NCBI GenBank assembly: GCA_033032865.1
Contig: JAWHQI010000610.1
Span: forward strand, 310,001-374,000
Length of the DNA: 64,000 nt
Origin: Dactylorhiza incarnata
Lineage: Eukaryota; Streptophyta; Magnoliopsida; Asparagales; Orchidaceae
Direction of reading: 5' to 3'
In this document: in pieces, positions 33,211 through 43,435 of the stretch
Layout of the letters: every line of letters begins with the position of its first letter
Numbering within the stretch: position 1 is the stretch's first letter
Program-made: the position numbers and the translations under genes
The notes under the pieces: generated by a model
The model's database searches: none
Seen by the model: only the letters and a program-made list of their open reading frames with translations
What the model was told of the DNA's origin: nothing

Positions 33211-34340
33211 AAAACATTGATTCGGCCGCGCTGCTGTACAAGCGGCGGCCAGTTCGGCACTATTTAGAGTTGACTCTGAAAGTATGCCACGTCTTCACGT
33301 CAACTCTAAATTTATAGGCAATACAGAAGGAAAAGCCAAAACATCGATCTGTCCGCTCTGCTCTACAAGCGGCGGCCAGTTCGGCACTATTTAGAGTTGA
33401 CTCTGAAAGTATGTTATGTTTTCACGTCAACTCTAAATTTATAGGCAATACAGAAGGAAAAACCAAAACATCGATCTGTCTGCTCTGCTCTACAAGCGGC
33501 GGCCAGTTCGGCACTATTTAGAGTTGACTCTGAAAGTATGTCACGTCTTCACGCCAACTCTAAATTTATAGGCAATACAGAAGGAAAAGCCAAAACATCG
33601 ATCTGTCCGCTCTGCTCTACAAGCGGCGGCCAGTTCGACACTATTTAGAGTTGACTCTGAAGGTATGTCACGTCTTCACGTCAACTCTAAATTTATAGGC
33701 AATACAGAAGGAAAAACCAAAACATCGATCTGTCCGCTGTACTCTACAAGCGGCGGACAGTTCGGCACTATTTAGGGTTGACGCTGAAGGAATGTCCCAT
33801 CTTCACATCAACTCTAAATTATAGACAATAAAGAAGAAAAGGCCAAAACATCGATCTGTCCGCTTGGCTCTACAAGCGGCGGACAGTTCGGCACTATTTA
33901 GGGTTAACGCTGAAGGAATGTCTCATCTTCACGTCAACTCTAAATTATAAGCAATAAATAAGAAAATGCCAAAACATCGATCTGTCTGCTCGGCTCTACA
34001 AGCGGCGGATAGCTCGACACTATTTAGGGTTGACGCTGAAGGAATGTCCCATCTTCCCGTCAACTCTAAATTATAAGCAATAAAGAAGAAAAGGCCAAAA
34101 CATCGATCTGTCTGCTCGGCTCTACAAGCGGCGGACAGTTCGACACTATTTAGGGTTGACGCTGAAGGAATGTCCCATCTTCACGTCAACTCTAAATTAT
34201 AGGCAATAAAGAGGAAAAGCCAAATCATCGATCTGCCCCTTCTGCTCTACAAGCAGCGGCCAGATCGGCACTAAAATATAATGAAGGTGCAACATAAGCA
34301 GTAATAAAGGCCGGAAGCAGGGGGCCATAATATCAAGCAG
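33211..34340. repeat. Tandem array of 126-127 bp units in the long LTR
   Basis: AAAACATCGATCTGTC begins at 33338, 33465, 33592, 33719, 33845, 33971 and 34097, with a variant at 33211 and a decaying unit near 34222. There are about 8.5 units. Each has CTACAAGCGGCGG and a pair of inverted words, AGAGTTGA and TCAACTCT. Confidence 0.9.
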
Positions 34341-35689
34341 TAATATAGGCCGAAAGCAGAGGCCATAATATCAGGAGTATAATAGGCCGAAAGCAGAGGC
34401 CATAATATCAGGACCAGTGCGAGACTGGAGAATTGAAAGTACAGAAAGCAGTAAATAAAGGACCAGTGCAAGACTGGATTACTGGAAATAAATGCAGAAA
34501 GTAAACGCAGGACCAGTGCTAGACTGGAGAGCATAATAAATAAAAGGGTTAGTAGTCCAATCACTCCATAATCAGGAGGCTTCAGTTCCATCTCCGTTTA
34601 TAGGAGGAAAGTTCTGTTCCATCTCCGTTCATAGGAGGAAATTCTGTTCTTTCTCCGTTCATAGGAGCTTACTTATATTTTATGAGGTCCCTTATTTTCG
34701 TGTGCCTTGATTTCACATTTTTAATTATCTTGAGGTTATTGAATTGACGGCGTCGCCTCGCGATTGCGACCTTAACTGCGCATCGATATTTTTACTTTTT
34801 AAAAATACCCAAACTTTTAGAGGGTGCGATCCAGCCTCCCAAGCTTCCCATAATTTTTGGAGGCGTGCTGGAGGAGAGCGTAATTCATTATTAATTAATA
34901 ACATAGATTTTTAGCATCTAAAAATAGTAAACCCATTTAAAAATTTCCAAAATAAATACATTAGATGTAGGTCAGTAGTAGGAAGTTACCCAAATTTTAT
35001 CAGAATTTTCCATCACTAATAAGGTCCTTTGATAATTCAAAAACCCAAATATTTGATGTATTTTAATTTGTAAAAATACTTAGACTCCTCCTAAAAATTA
35101 TGAAATTTTTACAGGAGCTAATCCTTGCCAAGATGAGCAACTTTGATGTTCAAAGTTTCTGCATTTGGGCTTCCTATAAGGCCCAGAAAAATCAAACGTT
35201 ATATTAAATAATAATATATAAAACTTATAAAATTTTATCAAAATTTTGACAAAGAAACCGTACGCACGGCCGCCCCCTTGAGGGCCTTCTCCGCCGCCGG
35301 CCGGCCATCGGCCAGCCATGGCTCCGCCCCCGGCCGACTCCCAGGGGGCGGGCGCTCCCTACGGCGGTGGTCCGGCGGCCTACCGCCGCCGGCCGCCGCC
35401 GGAGTTAATTTGCATGGAAAAATGGACGGAGGAGAGGGAGGGCGGCGGCGGCGCTTCGGCCGCCGGAGTTCGCATGCAACACATCCGGAAGGTAGGGAGG
35501 AAGGAGAGAAGATGATCCCTCGTTGTTTGGAGTCCTCCGGGAGCTTCCAGCGAGTTCCGCCATTGGAGGTGGTGGAAGGTGGTGGAGCTCGGATTTGGGT
35601 TTTCCGGCGAGGTGGCGCTCCGGCAGGGGGTGGCTTGGGCTCGACTGAGATGGGGGAGAGGGTGTGATGTTGCTCTGGAGGAGGGGGCT

Positions 35690-35700
35690 CCTTTTATAGA
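35690..35700 (-). promoter_or_regulatory. TATA box of the long LTR
   Basis: TCTATAAAAGG on the minus strand lies in a CT-rich context typical of plant LTR promoters. Confidence 0.5.
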
Positions 35701-36179
35701 GGTGGCAGTGAGTCCTCCTCCCTCTCCTCCTCCTTGGCCATGCACAGGCCATGGTTGGTCCAACCGTGGTTGGGCTAAGGTGTGTGTTGGCAGCCTCCTA
35801 ATGGTGGGAGGGTACACATGAGTTAGGCCTAGGGGTTAGGCTAGCTTGGATGGGCCAATGAGGGCTCACCTCTTGGATGTGTGCTTTCTCCTTTTGGTTT
35901 GAGTGGAGGGGATGAGTTGGAGGGGGTTTGGTTGGTCTTGATTTCACCCACCAGCTGCCTATGATGAGGGAAGGGTTTGGGTGGGTGGAGCTTGGGTGAA
36001 CAGGATTAAAGAAATCCAAAAATATCATTTTTTATAAGAAGTTTAACCAAAGTCAACCATAAGTGGGGTCCCCCATGCAAGTCAAAGTTTACATAGGTCC
36101 GCGTCGCCAAGTGTCGGCTCATCGGTGATGTTCCGGGGTTGAAATCAAGCGTTTACGTATCTCGAGATTCTTATAATTT

Positions 36180-36825
36180 TACGGGCAATATTTTTATTTA
36201 ATTGACCAAACGACGTCGGAATCGAGCGAAACGAACTTTGTTGCACTCGTATCGACCATACGATAACACAACTGACAGAATTCAATTCGGAGTACACTAG
36301 CTTAACCTTTGAAAATGGCGTTGTTGCGGCGCTCGATATTACTCAAAATAGTCGTTTTCTCCAAACGACCTCGGATTGAAACGAAACGAGTCCTGTTGCA
36401 CTCGTATCGACCATACGAGTCTAACGCAACTGACAGAATTCAATTCGGAGTTCGTTTGCTTAACATTTGAAAATGGCGTTGTTGCGACGCTCGATATTAC
36501 TCAAAATAGTCGTTTTCCTCCAAACGACCTCGGATTGGAACGAAACGAGTCCTGTTGCACTCGTATCGACCATATGAGTTTAACGCAACTGACAGAATTC
36601 AATTCGGAGTTCGTTTGCTTAACATTTGAAAATGGCGTTGTTGCGACGCTCGATATTACTCAAAATAGTCGTTTTCTCCAAACGACCTCGGATTGGAACG
36701 AAACGAGTCCTGTTGCACTCGTATCGACCATACGAGTCTAACGCAACTGACAGAATTCAATTCGAAGTTCATTTGCTTAACATTTGAAAATGGCGTTGTT
36801 GCGACGCTCGATATTACTCAAAATT
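36180..36825 (-). repeat. Four ~159-bp subrepeats of the long LTR
   Basis: CTCAAAAT recurs at about 36342, 36500, 36659 and 36818. Units contain CTCGATATTACTCAAAATAG and CTCGTATCGACCATACGAG. They correspond, inverted, to the units at 28198-28850. Confidence 0.85.
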
Positions 36826-36851
36826 GGTGATGAGAAGTGAAAGAACTAAAT

Positions 36852-36904
36852 AGTTAAGCGTGCTTGGGCTGGAGTAGTACTAGGATGGGTGACCTCCTGG
36901 GAAG
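36852..36904 (+). ncRNA. 5S rRNA-derived segment (Pol III internal control region)
   Basis: AGTTAAGCGTGCTTGGGC, GAGTAGTACTAGGATGGG and TGACCTCCTGGGAAG are those of plant 5S rRNA, about its nucleotides 50 to 103, in order and spaced as in the gene. This covers the A box, intermediate element and C box. The 5' half of 5S rRNA and the 3' end are absent, so it is not a 5S gene. A 5S segment inside a small LTR-like unit ending GTTACA is the hallmark of Cassandra elements. Confidence 0.85.
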
Positions 36905-37088
36905 GCCCTGTAGAGGCGCTTAACTGGATCAGTTCTCACCAAAGGGAGGTTGTGGCCACCAACAACCCGCCTGTGGGCTGGAGAGGGGTTGGGGTGCTTG
37001 GGCTGCAGCCTGGTAACGATGCCAGCTGGGTCCTGCTAGAGCTCTCGGTGGACGTTGTCCCGATTGGAGCCAGGCCTGGGTCGTTACA
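36905..37088 (+). repeat. Right arm of the 5S-type unit
   Basis: The sequence runs from the 5S segment to GGCCTGGGTCGTTACA. It includes GGGGTGCTTGGGCTGCAGCC, also present in both arms of the 392-bp palindrome and in 31663-31799. This shows that the tRNA-type and 5S-type units belong to one family. Confidence 0.75.
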
Positions 37089-37093
37089 GCAGC

Positions 37094-37359
37094 TAACCCA
37101 CATGCTTATACTTTAAGGCCCGAAGGAATATGAAGACCTACTCCTCTATTTGGGAGTGAGAGCAGAGGTGGTGAGTTCGGTGTTAGTAAGAGAGGAAGGG
37201 AAAGGGAAACTCCCCATCTACTATGTGAGTCGGGTGCTCCGAAAGGAGGAGATGCGGTATCCCATCTTGGAGAAGCTGGCTTTCGCCTTGGTGGTGTCAT
37301 CACGAAAGCTCGGGCCCCATTTTCAAGAGCATTCCATCTGTGTCGTGACATATCATCCT
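37094..37359 (+). pseudogene. pol: Tat-type RNase H fragment, part 2
   Basis: This continues the pol remnant beyond the insertion: LLYLGVRAEVVSSVLVREEG, IYYVSRVLRKEEMRYP and EKLAFALVVSSRKL, ending at the TYHP equivalent of TDHP in Tat-e, where Asp is replaced by Tyr. The first RNase H aspartate is absent here as in Tat-e. It is cut off by the Tat-d LTR at 37360. Confidence 0.85.
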
Positions 37360-38040
37360 TGTTGAACCCGGAAACCATGGTTCAAGAGGAGTTCATACTA
37401 ATGTAACTTGCTTTTACTTCTCTGAGTTAGAACAGTAGGTTAGACACTCAGAGCACCTCACTCACGAAGGTGGAAAACTAGAAACAGACCCCGCGAGCTG
37501 CAGCGAGGAGGTCCCGCCACTAACCCGGAAGATCAAAGAGAACTTCCCCTCCCAAGCAAATGTTGAGTTGGGCACCCTGGAGGGTACTGGAGAGCACCAG
37601 ACTGTCAGCCTGGAAACCATGATAAACACAGGGCTAGAGCTCTCCCAACCAGAAACAGCCTAAAGAGAGAGAAGACCAAAAGACTCGTCCTCTCCAAAGG
37701 TGCCCTTGGTGACTATTTATAGTTATCTGAAAACGTTCTGCGGGTAGCTAAATCCTATCCTTTGGTTTTACTAAACACAGCCCAAATTGTTATGCCGACA
37801 GCGGAATCCCGTTGTTTGGAATGACTGGTTGTAGGCCAAAATGGGATCTCCTGAAAAAAAGGGCCCCCTAGGGGCAAGTTCACGCCACTTGAGGCGCGCT
37901 CGCCGCTCGCCCCGAACCGGGGCCTGGCACTAGCTACCGAGCTTGCACTCGCATATTCGGCGAGAGGTCTAGCCGATCGACTAGAGATCTAGTTGAATGG
38001 CTAGAAGCTGGACGTCTAGCCGATCGGTGGGGGTGTTCTT
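37360..38040 (-). repeat. LTR of Tat-d (minus orientation)
   Basis: It begins TGTTGAACCCGGAAACC and holds the family words GGAGGTCCCGCCAC and GTGACTATTTATAG (minus TATA at about 37709-37720). A clean TGTACA end was not found, so the right border is approximate. The partner LTR is not in the window. Confidence 0.65.
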
Positions 38041-38153
38041 GCTCACCTTTTAGGGGCGGGCCGATGAGACTTCGCTTGTAGGTAGGGGCGAGTGGGCTGG
38101 GAGCGAGTAAGTCGCAAAGCCCCCCCCCCCCCCCCCCCCCCCCGCCCTTTTTC
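38041..38153. other. Spacer and poly-C tract before Tat-d aORF-B
   Basis: A run of about 24 C lies at 38120-38143. Compared with Tat-e, aORF-A is missing here, so the LTR is almost directly followed by the aORF-B promoter. Confidence 0.5.
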
Positions 38154-38161
38154 TATAAATA
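38154..38161 (+). promoter_or_regulatory. TATA box of Tat-d aORF-B
   Basis: TATAAATA lies 104 bp before the ATG at 38258, followed by a CT-rich leader. Confidence 0.65.
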
Positions 38162-38257
38162 CCCTCCCTTTCCTTACTTACCTACCGCATTAACTACACC
38201 CCTGCCCCTTCTCTCTTTTCTTGCACTCACCTCTCCCACTCGCCAACCCTATTTGTG

Positions 38258-39978
38258 ATGGTCGGCAATGCTGAGTCTACTGATGGGCGAGGGACCTGTG
38301 TCGCCAACTTCACCGGTCATTGCTTCCTAGAAGGGAAGGTGCCGGAGGAGGATCGCCTCTCCTTCGAGGCCGCTCTCCTGTCGGAGGGGTATTCCGTTCA
38401 CTGCCCAAGGGAAGGCGAGGCCATCAATACCTTTCACCCAGACGATCTCGCCTTCCCCCTCTCCCGTTTCAACGTCGGGCTGCGCCTCCCCTCGTGGCCC
38501 GTGATAAAGCATTCTTAAGTACTTCGGAACGGTGCCAGCGCAGATCAACACGAATGTGATAGCCATGCTCATCGCGTTCGCGTGCTATTTGAACGAGGAG
38601 ACGATCGAGTTCAACCTCGCTGTTTTCCTTAAATTATTCATCTACCGGGCGACCCCAGATGGAGTCGCCTATTTAACCGGCTCGCAACTCAAGGTCTGCG
38701 AGACCTCCAACAAAATCCACCACTGAAACGACAGATTCCTCTTCGTCAAAGGGGACTTCGGCAACATCCTGTACTCGTCGGTTCAAAAGAGCGAGTCGGT
38801 TTACCGTTCCCCTCACGTGGATGGCGAGGCGGCGAAATTCTACAAGTTCCTCAACGGGAAGAACTTCGAGGTCTCCTACCTATGGCGTCGCCTCGACTCG
38901 CTCCTCCCTATGTTGTTGGGGGAAGGTATGTCCCCACTCGCATAACCTCGCTTTTCTTTTAAGAGGCTTGTGGTAGACCTTGACCCCTCCCCTCCTGCCG
39001 ACTCGCAGAAGAGACTGAAGAAAACTGTGGCGAAGAAGAAGGTCGCCACGCCAAGCGGCCCGGAGCCCTCAGCCAGGGATGTTGTAGAGGCGAGTGAGGC
39101 AGAGATGCCTGACTCGCACCCTAATTACGGTTTGGGGAAGAGGCCCCAGGATAGCGTGGGAGGCTCTCTGCTCGCGTGGACAGACGCGACCGATAGGGTC
39201 TCTGTATCCTCCCTCCTTCCCTCCTGGGTCAAGTGCGGCCAAGACGGCGAGGGTTCCTATGCCCTTACCTATGGGCTATGCGGGAGAGAGGAGGTCACCG
39301 CCTATGAGAAGGCGACTATGTGCGATCTTGCGTATGAGAGCTCACGGGCCCAGTTGCGCGCCGCTGAGCTCTCTCATATGGCTTCTAGCCGCGGCCTAAG
39401 CTTCAGCAAAAGTACTTCGTTGTCGAGGCTAAGAGGAAACTGGCAGAAGAGCGAGCCTAAGACCTGGAGATACGGCTTGGAGTCGCCGAAAGGCTCCTCG
39501 CGAAGGCCTCCAGTGGTGTGGTGAGTTCTATTTCCTTGGATGAATTTTCATTCTCTTTCGTTAAACCATCTCATGTGACTTCATTACAGGATGCCGAGAC
39601 AGCGACCCGAATGCCGACGCGCATCGACGAGCTAGAGACGGAGGTGGAAACCCTCAAGGCACAACCCGCCAATGCACTTGCTAAGGTGTCAGTGGAGGAT
39701 CGCGGCGAGTCCATCTCCAAGGGCGCGAAGTTGTTTCAGTTCACACCGCGCGAGGTCGAGGCTACCCAGAGGGTCCTGGTCGTCCAGTCCACCTAGACCA
39801 CGCTCGTGGTGCTACGCAACCTCGACGCTTTTCAAGCGGGATGGGAGGACGTCACCGTCGAGATGCTGATCCCGACGCTTTTCCTTCCCGAGCCCCGTCG
39901 ATCTCGCCTTCCGACTCGCCTACTGAAGATGAAGACAGCAAGCAAGGCCTATCTCCTGCGGACCCACTAGCCCCTTAG
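38258..39978 (+). pseudogene. Tat-d aORF-B (three exons, decayed)
   Basis: This is a homologue of aORF-B in Tat-e. Exon 1 runs from ATG 38258 to about 38925 (donor AAG|GTATGT). It contains FHPDDLAFPLSRFNVGLRLPSWP and YFGTVPAQINTNVIAMLIAF, the core of the plant 'putative gypsy type transposon' domain. Exon 2 (about 38961-39522) has SVSSLLPSWVKCGQDGEGSY and AAELSHMASSRGL. Exon 3 starts after CATTACAG at 39591 with a short coiled coil and ends acidic (SPTEDEDSKQ) at TAG 39976-39978. A frame break near 38516, a Trp-to-stop change at 38724 and further breaks in exons 2 and 3 inactivate it. Its exon plan matches Tat-e exactly. Confidence 0.75.
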
Positions 39979-40120
39979 TTTAGGGCTTTCTTTTTTTGCT
40001 TTTCAACATACTGTTGCTATGTATGGGGGAGGCCCCAAAACTTGTAACCATAATGAATTATCAATGACAATTTTCTAAGTCTTTTATTTCCAAACCTTTC
40101 TTTTATTGCTTTTATTTTTA

Positions 40121-40947
40121 GAGCGATGTTAAATGCAGTCCGGTTTTGGCTATATGCAGGCCGCGGATATATGCAGGCCAGAAAAATATTCATGCAGGCC
40201 AAATTTCATATTTATATACCATATTCAAAAATTTAATTAATATTTTCCTAAATAAATCACCAAGCAAAATAACATTCATAAAATAAATAAAATATCATGC
40301 GTGCGAGGTTACGTTGAATGTCACTGTTTCGTCAGTAAATCTTGGAGAGCTATTGATGGAGTATCCCTAAAGGCGCTAACCGCACCCCATTCATGGTGGT
40401 GTGGTTATCCAAAGAACCCCCACTAGCGACGTAACTACCCGAAGTATACCCATCGCCAACGCCGCCAACGCCGCCATGGCCGCCAACGCCGCCATGGCCG
40501 CCAACGCCGCCAACGCCGCCATGGCCGCCATCGCCGCCATGGCCTCCATGGCCTCCATGGCCGCCATGGCCGCCATCGCCGCCATGGCCGCCATCGCCGT
40601 CATCGCCGACGACGTCGCGATCGTCGCCATCGCCGACGTCGCCACCGTTCTCATCGCAGTAGCAAATACCCATGAATAACTTTAGGCCAGTTGTAATTTA
40701 AAAACACATCGGACTCGGACAAGCGAGTTAACTTCTGGGGACACGGTTGCATGAAAGGAAAAAACACATAATACATGAAGTATTAAACTACTCGAATCAT
40801 TTTTCCTGAAGTTTTAAAAGGAAAAACAATATCTTTTTTTTTAACTGTGGCCTGCATATAGCTAAAATCGGTCTGCATTTAACATCACTCTTTTTAAAAA
40901 TTTGTGGATTGCATATAGCCAAAACTGGCCTGCGTTTAACATCGCTC
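40121..40947. mobile_element. Non-autonomous terminal-inverted-repeat element
   Basis: The 827-bp element has perfect 8-bp duplications TATTTTTA (40113-40120 and 40948-40955). Its ends GAGCGATGTTAAATGCAG and TTAACATCGCTC are inverted, and the inverted repeat extends about 40 bp through TGGCTATATGCAGGCC. A second copy of the right terminus lies inside at about 40847-40889. No transposase is present. The 8-bp duplication fits hAT, and the long inverted repeats fit Mutator-like elements. Confidence 0.8.
40450..40660. repeat. GCC-rich minisatellite inside the TIR element
   Basis: Degenerate GCCGCCAACGCCGCCATGG units run for about 200 bp and are open in several frames (Gly/His-rich or Ala/Met-rich). 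Low-complexity open frames here are not taken as genes. Confidence 0.85.
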
Positions 40948-40955
40948 TATTTTTA

Positions 40956-41589
40956 ATGGCAACTTGCATTAACTTCATGAGCTCGCTGGGTTCCGTCCTC
41001 AAAGGCAAACACTTTGCCAGGTCGCCCGGCTCGCCCTATCGTAACTTGCGAGTACTAGGTCCAGCGACCCCGGTTCGCCCGCAACCCTTCAACGAAATGA
41101 CCTTCGTGTTTAGAGCCACCTCAACGTTCGGGAGTTCGCGAGTGCGCTTGTCTGCAAGAGGTCCGCAAAACCCCTTTGCTCGCCCGCTTTCAAAGCGTTA
41201 AAATCATTTGAGGAGTCGACACTAATAGTCTCCCTCATCCCAGCGAGCACTCGAGCCTGGATATTCATGCTTGCTCTCATGGGGAGGGACGGTATTTTTG
41301 TCCTACTCGCCCTTGTCGCGGGTCGCGCACTCAGTGAGACCATCACGGCCTAGGTGGCGAGTGAAGTGCGTGGGTGGACGAGGTGAGACCAATCGTGCTC
41401 GCCCTATGTACCTGTTTTAACTTGGGTTTTTCTAATGCCCTTTATTTTGCCATTTTCTCCATCATGGTTGCAATATCGGTCCTCTTGAAAGGCTCTCCAT
41501 CGTCTATCCTTTCTCCCACCAAATCCACCATTTTCAGGGGCTTCCTTCAAAAATATTTTCTTCCTATCTGCCACCAGAGTGATCAGCTT
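40956..41589. other. 3' spacer of Tat-d
   Basis: Non-coding stretch between aORF-B and the tandem array, rich in CTCGCCC/GGGCGAG words like the rest of the family. No gene is seen. Confidence 0.5.
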
Positions 41590-42240
41590 GTCCTGCCGAC
41601 TTGTGTGAGCCCGGTCAGCAGAACCTTCTGAGGTGCTTTCGAAAACAACTCCTCTACCCGTCACCTGAGTGATTAACTTGTTTTGCCGGCTTGTGAGAGC
41701 CCGATCAGAGGAGCTTTCTCAGAGGCTTTCTAAAACAACTCCTTTCGGCTTATGATAGCCCGGTCAGCGGAACCTTCTCAGGGGCTTTCCAAAACAACTT
41801 CTCTACCTGCCACCTGAGTGATCAACCTGCCCTGCTGGCTTATGAGAGCCCGGTCAACAGAATCTTCTCAGGGGCTTTCCAAAATAACTTCTCTACCCGC
41901 CACCTTAGTGATCAACCTGCCATGTCGGCTTATGAGAGCCCGGTCAGCGGAATCATCTCAGGGGTTTTCCAAAATAACTTCTCTACCCGCCACCTGAGTG
42001 ATCAACCTGCCCCGTCGGCTTGTGAGATCCCGGTCAGCGGAACCTTCTCAAAGGTTTTCCAAAACAACTTCTCTACCCGCCACCTGAACGATCAACCAGC
42101 CATGTCGGCTTGTGAGAGCATGATCAGCGAAACCTTCTCAGGGACTTTTAAAAACAACTTCTCTGCCCGCCACCTGAATGATCAACCTGAGTGGTCAACC
42201 CGCCACCTGAGTGATCAACCCGCCACCTGAGTGAACAACG
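41590..42240. repeat. Tandem array of ~90-bp units (Tat-d spacer)
   Basis: GAGAGCCCGGTCAGC or variants recur at 41607, 41697, 41756, 41846, 41936, 42026 and 42116. The spacing is 90 bp, except for one shortened unit of 59 bp. Part of the array is open in the plus frame (41922-42230). It ends with three copies of a ~20-bp word, CGCCACCTGAGTGATCAAC. The words ACCTG, GAGAGC and CGGTCAGC resemble those of the 87-bp array in Tat-e. Confidence 0.9.
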
Positions 42241-42861
42241 TATCAATTATGTAATACCATCATCATGTAATGTGCATAGAGGAACCATGCATCTGTCCAC
42301 TAATTATTATTAAACATTCCAAATCAACGAAAAATTGTTATAGAACTTATAACAAAATCAAAAGTGAATACAATAATTGACCATAAATAATATGTTTTAG
42401 CCGAAATATTATGCTGCCTATTTAATAAGTTGAATATGAAGAATTTGAGAACTTAAGGCATTTATAATTTCAATAAAGTGGTCATGAATAAATTCACATG
42501 AAGGTGGGATATCTTCGATATCAAATATAATACATACTTAAAACCTGCAGACTATATTCAAATCTAATTTATCTTATATGAGTAAATAAAAAACATATAT
42601 TATTTTCTATATTATTATTATTATTGAAAATATATATTATATTCTAAAATCAATAAAAAAATTACAAGTCTTGGATAAACAATCAACATTAACAAAATTT
42701 CCGAAGACTTCTGAAGATGTATAGCCAACTATCAATATGGATGAATAATACATCCATAAAGCGATATAAGATATAAATCATATCCATAATCGGTTGAATC
42801 TTAATATTCTCTTTATGCAAATCTATAATAACATTCAAATCTTACTAACATGAATACAATG

Positions 42862-42894
<33 letters not shown>

Positions 42895-43296
42895 CAACAA
42901 TTATTAGATATAAATGCCATGTGATAGAGCAAGAACTCTATGACCCTCAAGTTTATCTGTTATCTAGAACTTTACAGCCCTTGATCTTATCGAACAAATG
43001 GAATGAGCAAGTATTCAACATATAAGAGCTGCAAAATAACCAAAAAGGAAAAAAAATATTTGAGTTACAGGCCGTTAAGAGAAGCGAAAACAAAACAAAA
43101 TATTTATTATAAATTACTTATTACCTTCCATACTAGCATGTAAAAAGATGCTATTGAAGATTTATCCTTCAGATCTATAAACTTAGCTCGTTTCCACAGA
43201 ATTGAAGCAAGAACTGCATGGCCAAATATCTGCATTGAAGAAGAAACATAGTCCGTCTATATTTAAAAAAAAATATCTTATAAGAAAACTGAGATT
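42241..43296. other. AT-rich intergenic DNA
   Basis: No coding region is recognised. A (TA)n run lies at 42864-42892. Tat-d ends abruptly at about 42240, without pol, gag or second LTR. Confidence 0.6.
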
Positions 43297-43318
43297 CGTA
43301 ATGGTACAATTTTCTATA

Positions 43319-43413
43319 CAACAACAACACTCAAACCTTTATCTCACCATAGTGGGGTCGGCTATATATATGGATCCTTTGTCGCCATTGTGCCCGATAT
43401 TTAGTCATAATCT
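43319..43413 (-). mobile_element. Short 5'-truncated LINE/SINE tail with 22-bp target duplication
   Basis: The 95-bp insert is flanked by 22-bp direct repeats at 43297-43318 and 43414-43435 with one mismatch (core GTAATGGTACAA). On the minus strand it ends in (TTG)n. It contains CCATAGTGGGGTCGGCTATA, a phrase very common in plant genomes and, to my knowledge, associated with non-LTR element tails. Confidence 0.7.
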
Positions 43414-43435
43414 CGTAATGGTACAACTTTCTATA

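Larger units (their letters stand above)
31800..36825 (-). repeat. Long (~5 kb) Ty3-type LTR in minus orientation, 5' end missing
   Basis: The plus-strand start TGTAAGACCCCC is the minus-strand end GGGGGTCTTACA. A minus-strand TATA box (TCTATAAAAGG, 35690-35700) is followed downstream by a CT-rich, GC-rich leader-like stretch. The far end (36105-36825) is the inverted counterpart of 28198-28920. Together the two fragments describe one LTR family of over 5 kb starting TGTAACATCCC. No coding domains are seen. Open frames at 35278-35821 are GC-rich leader sequence, not recognised proteins. Confidence 0.6.
31253..37088. mobile_element. Composite insertion with TSD GCAGC and Pol III-like ends
   Basis: The 5836-bp insert starts TGTAATGCCC and ends GGGTCGTTACA. 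It is flanked by a perfect 5-bp duplication GCAGC (31248-31252 and 37089-37093), with the RNase H reading continuing on both sides. It holds a 392-bp palindrome with tRNA-like boxes, a 137-bp arm, a ~5-kb minus-oriented LTR and a 263-bp right arm with a 5S rRNA segment. The arms share a common end sequence. TGTAAC..GTTACA ends and a 5S segment recall Cassandra TRIMs, but the inverted arrangement is unusual. The present structure must result from later insertion and rearrangement within a small original element. Confidence 0.75.

Noticed and set aside
33211..34340. CRISPR-like array
   Set aside because: Units are contiguous 126-127 bp repeats with no unique spacers, in a plant genome; the same holds for the arrays at 21655, 41590 and 53961.
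35278..35821. Overlapping GC-rich frames on both strands
   Set aside because: They lie just downstream of the minus TATA box of the long LTR and look like GC-rich leader sequence; no conserved domain on either strand.
36852..36904. Functional 5S rRNA gene
   Set aside because: Only about nucleotides 50-103 are present, without the 5' half, the 3' end or tandem gene context.
40350..40679. Gly/His-rich and Ala/Met-rich frames
   Set aside because: They are translations of a GCC-type minisatellite inside a non-coding TIR element.
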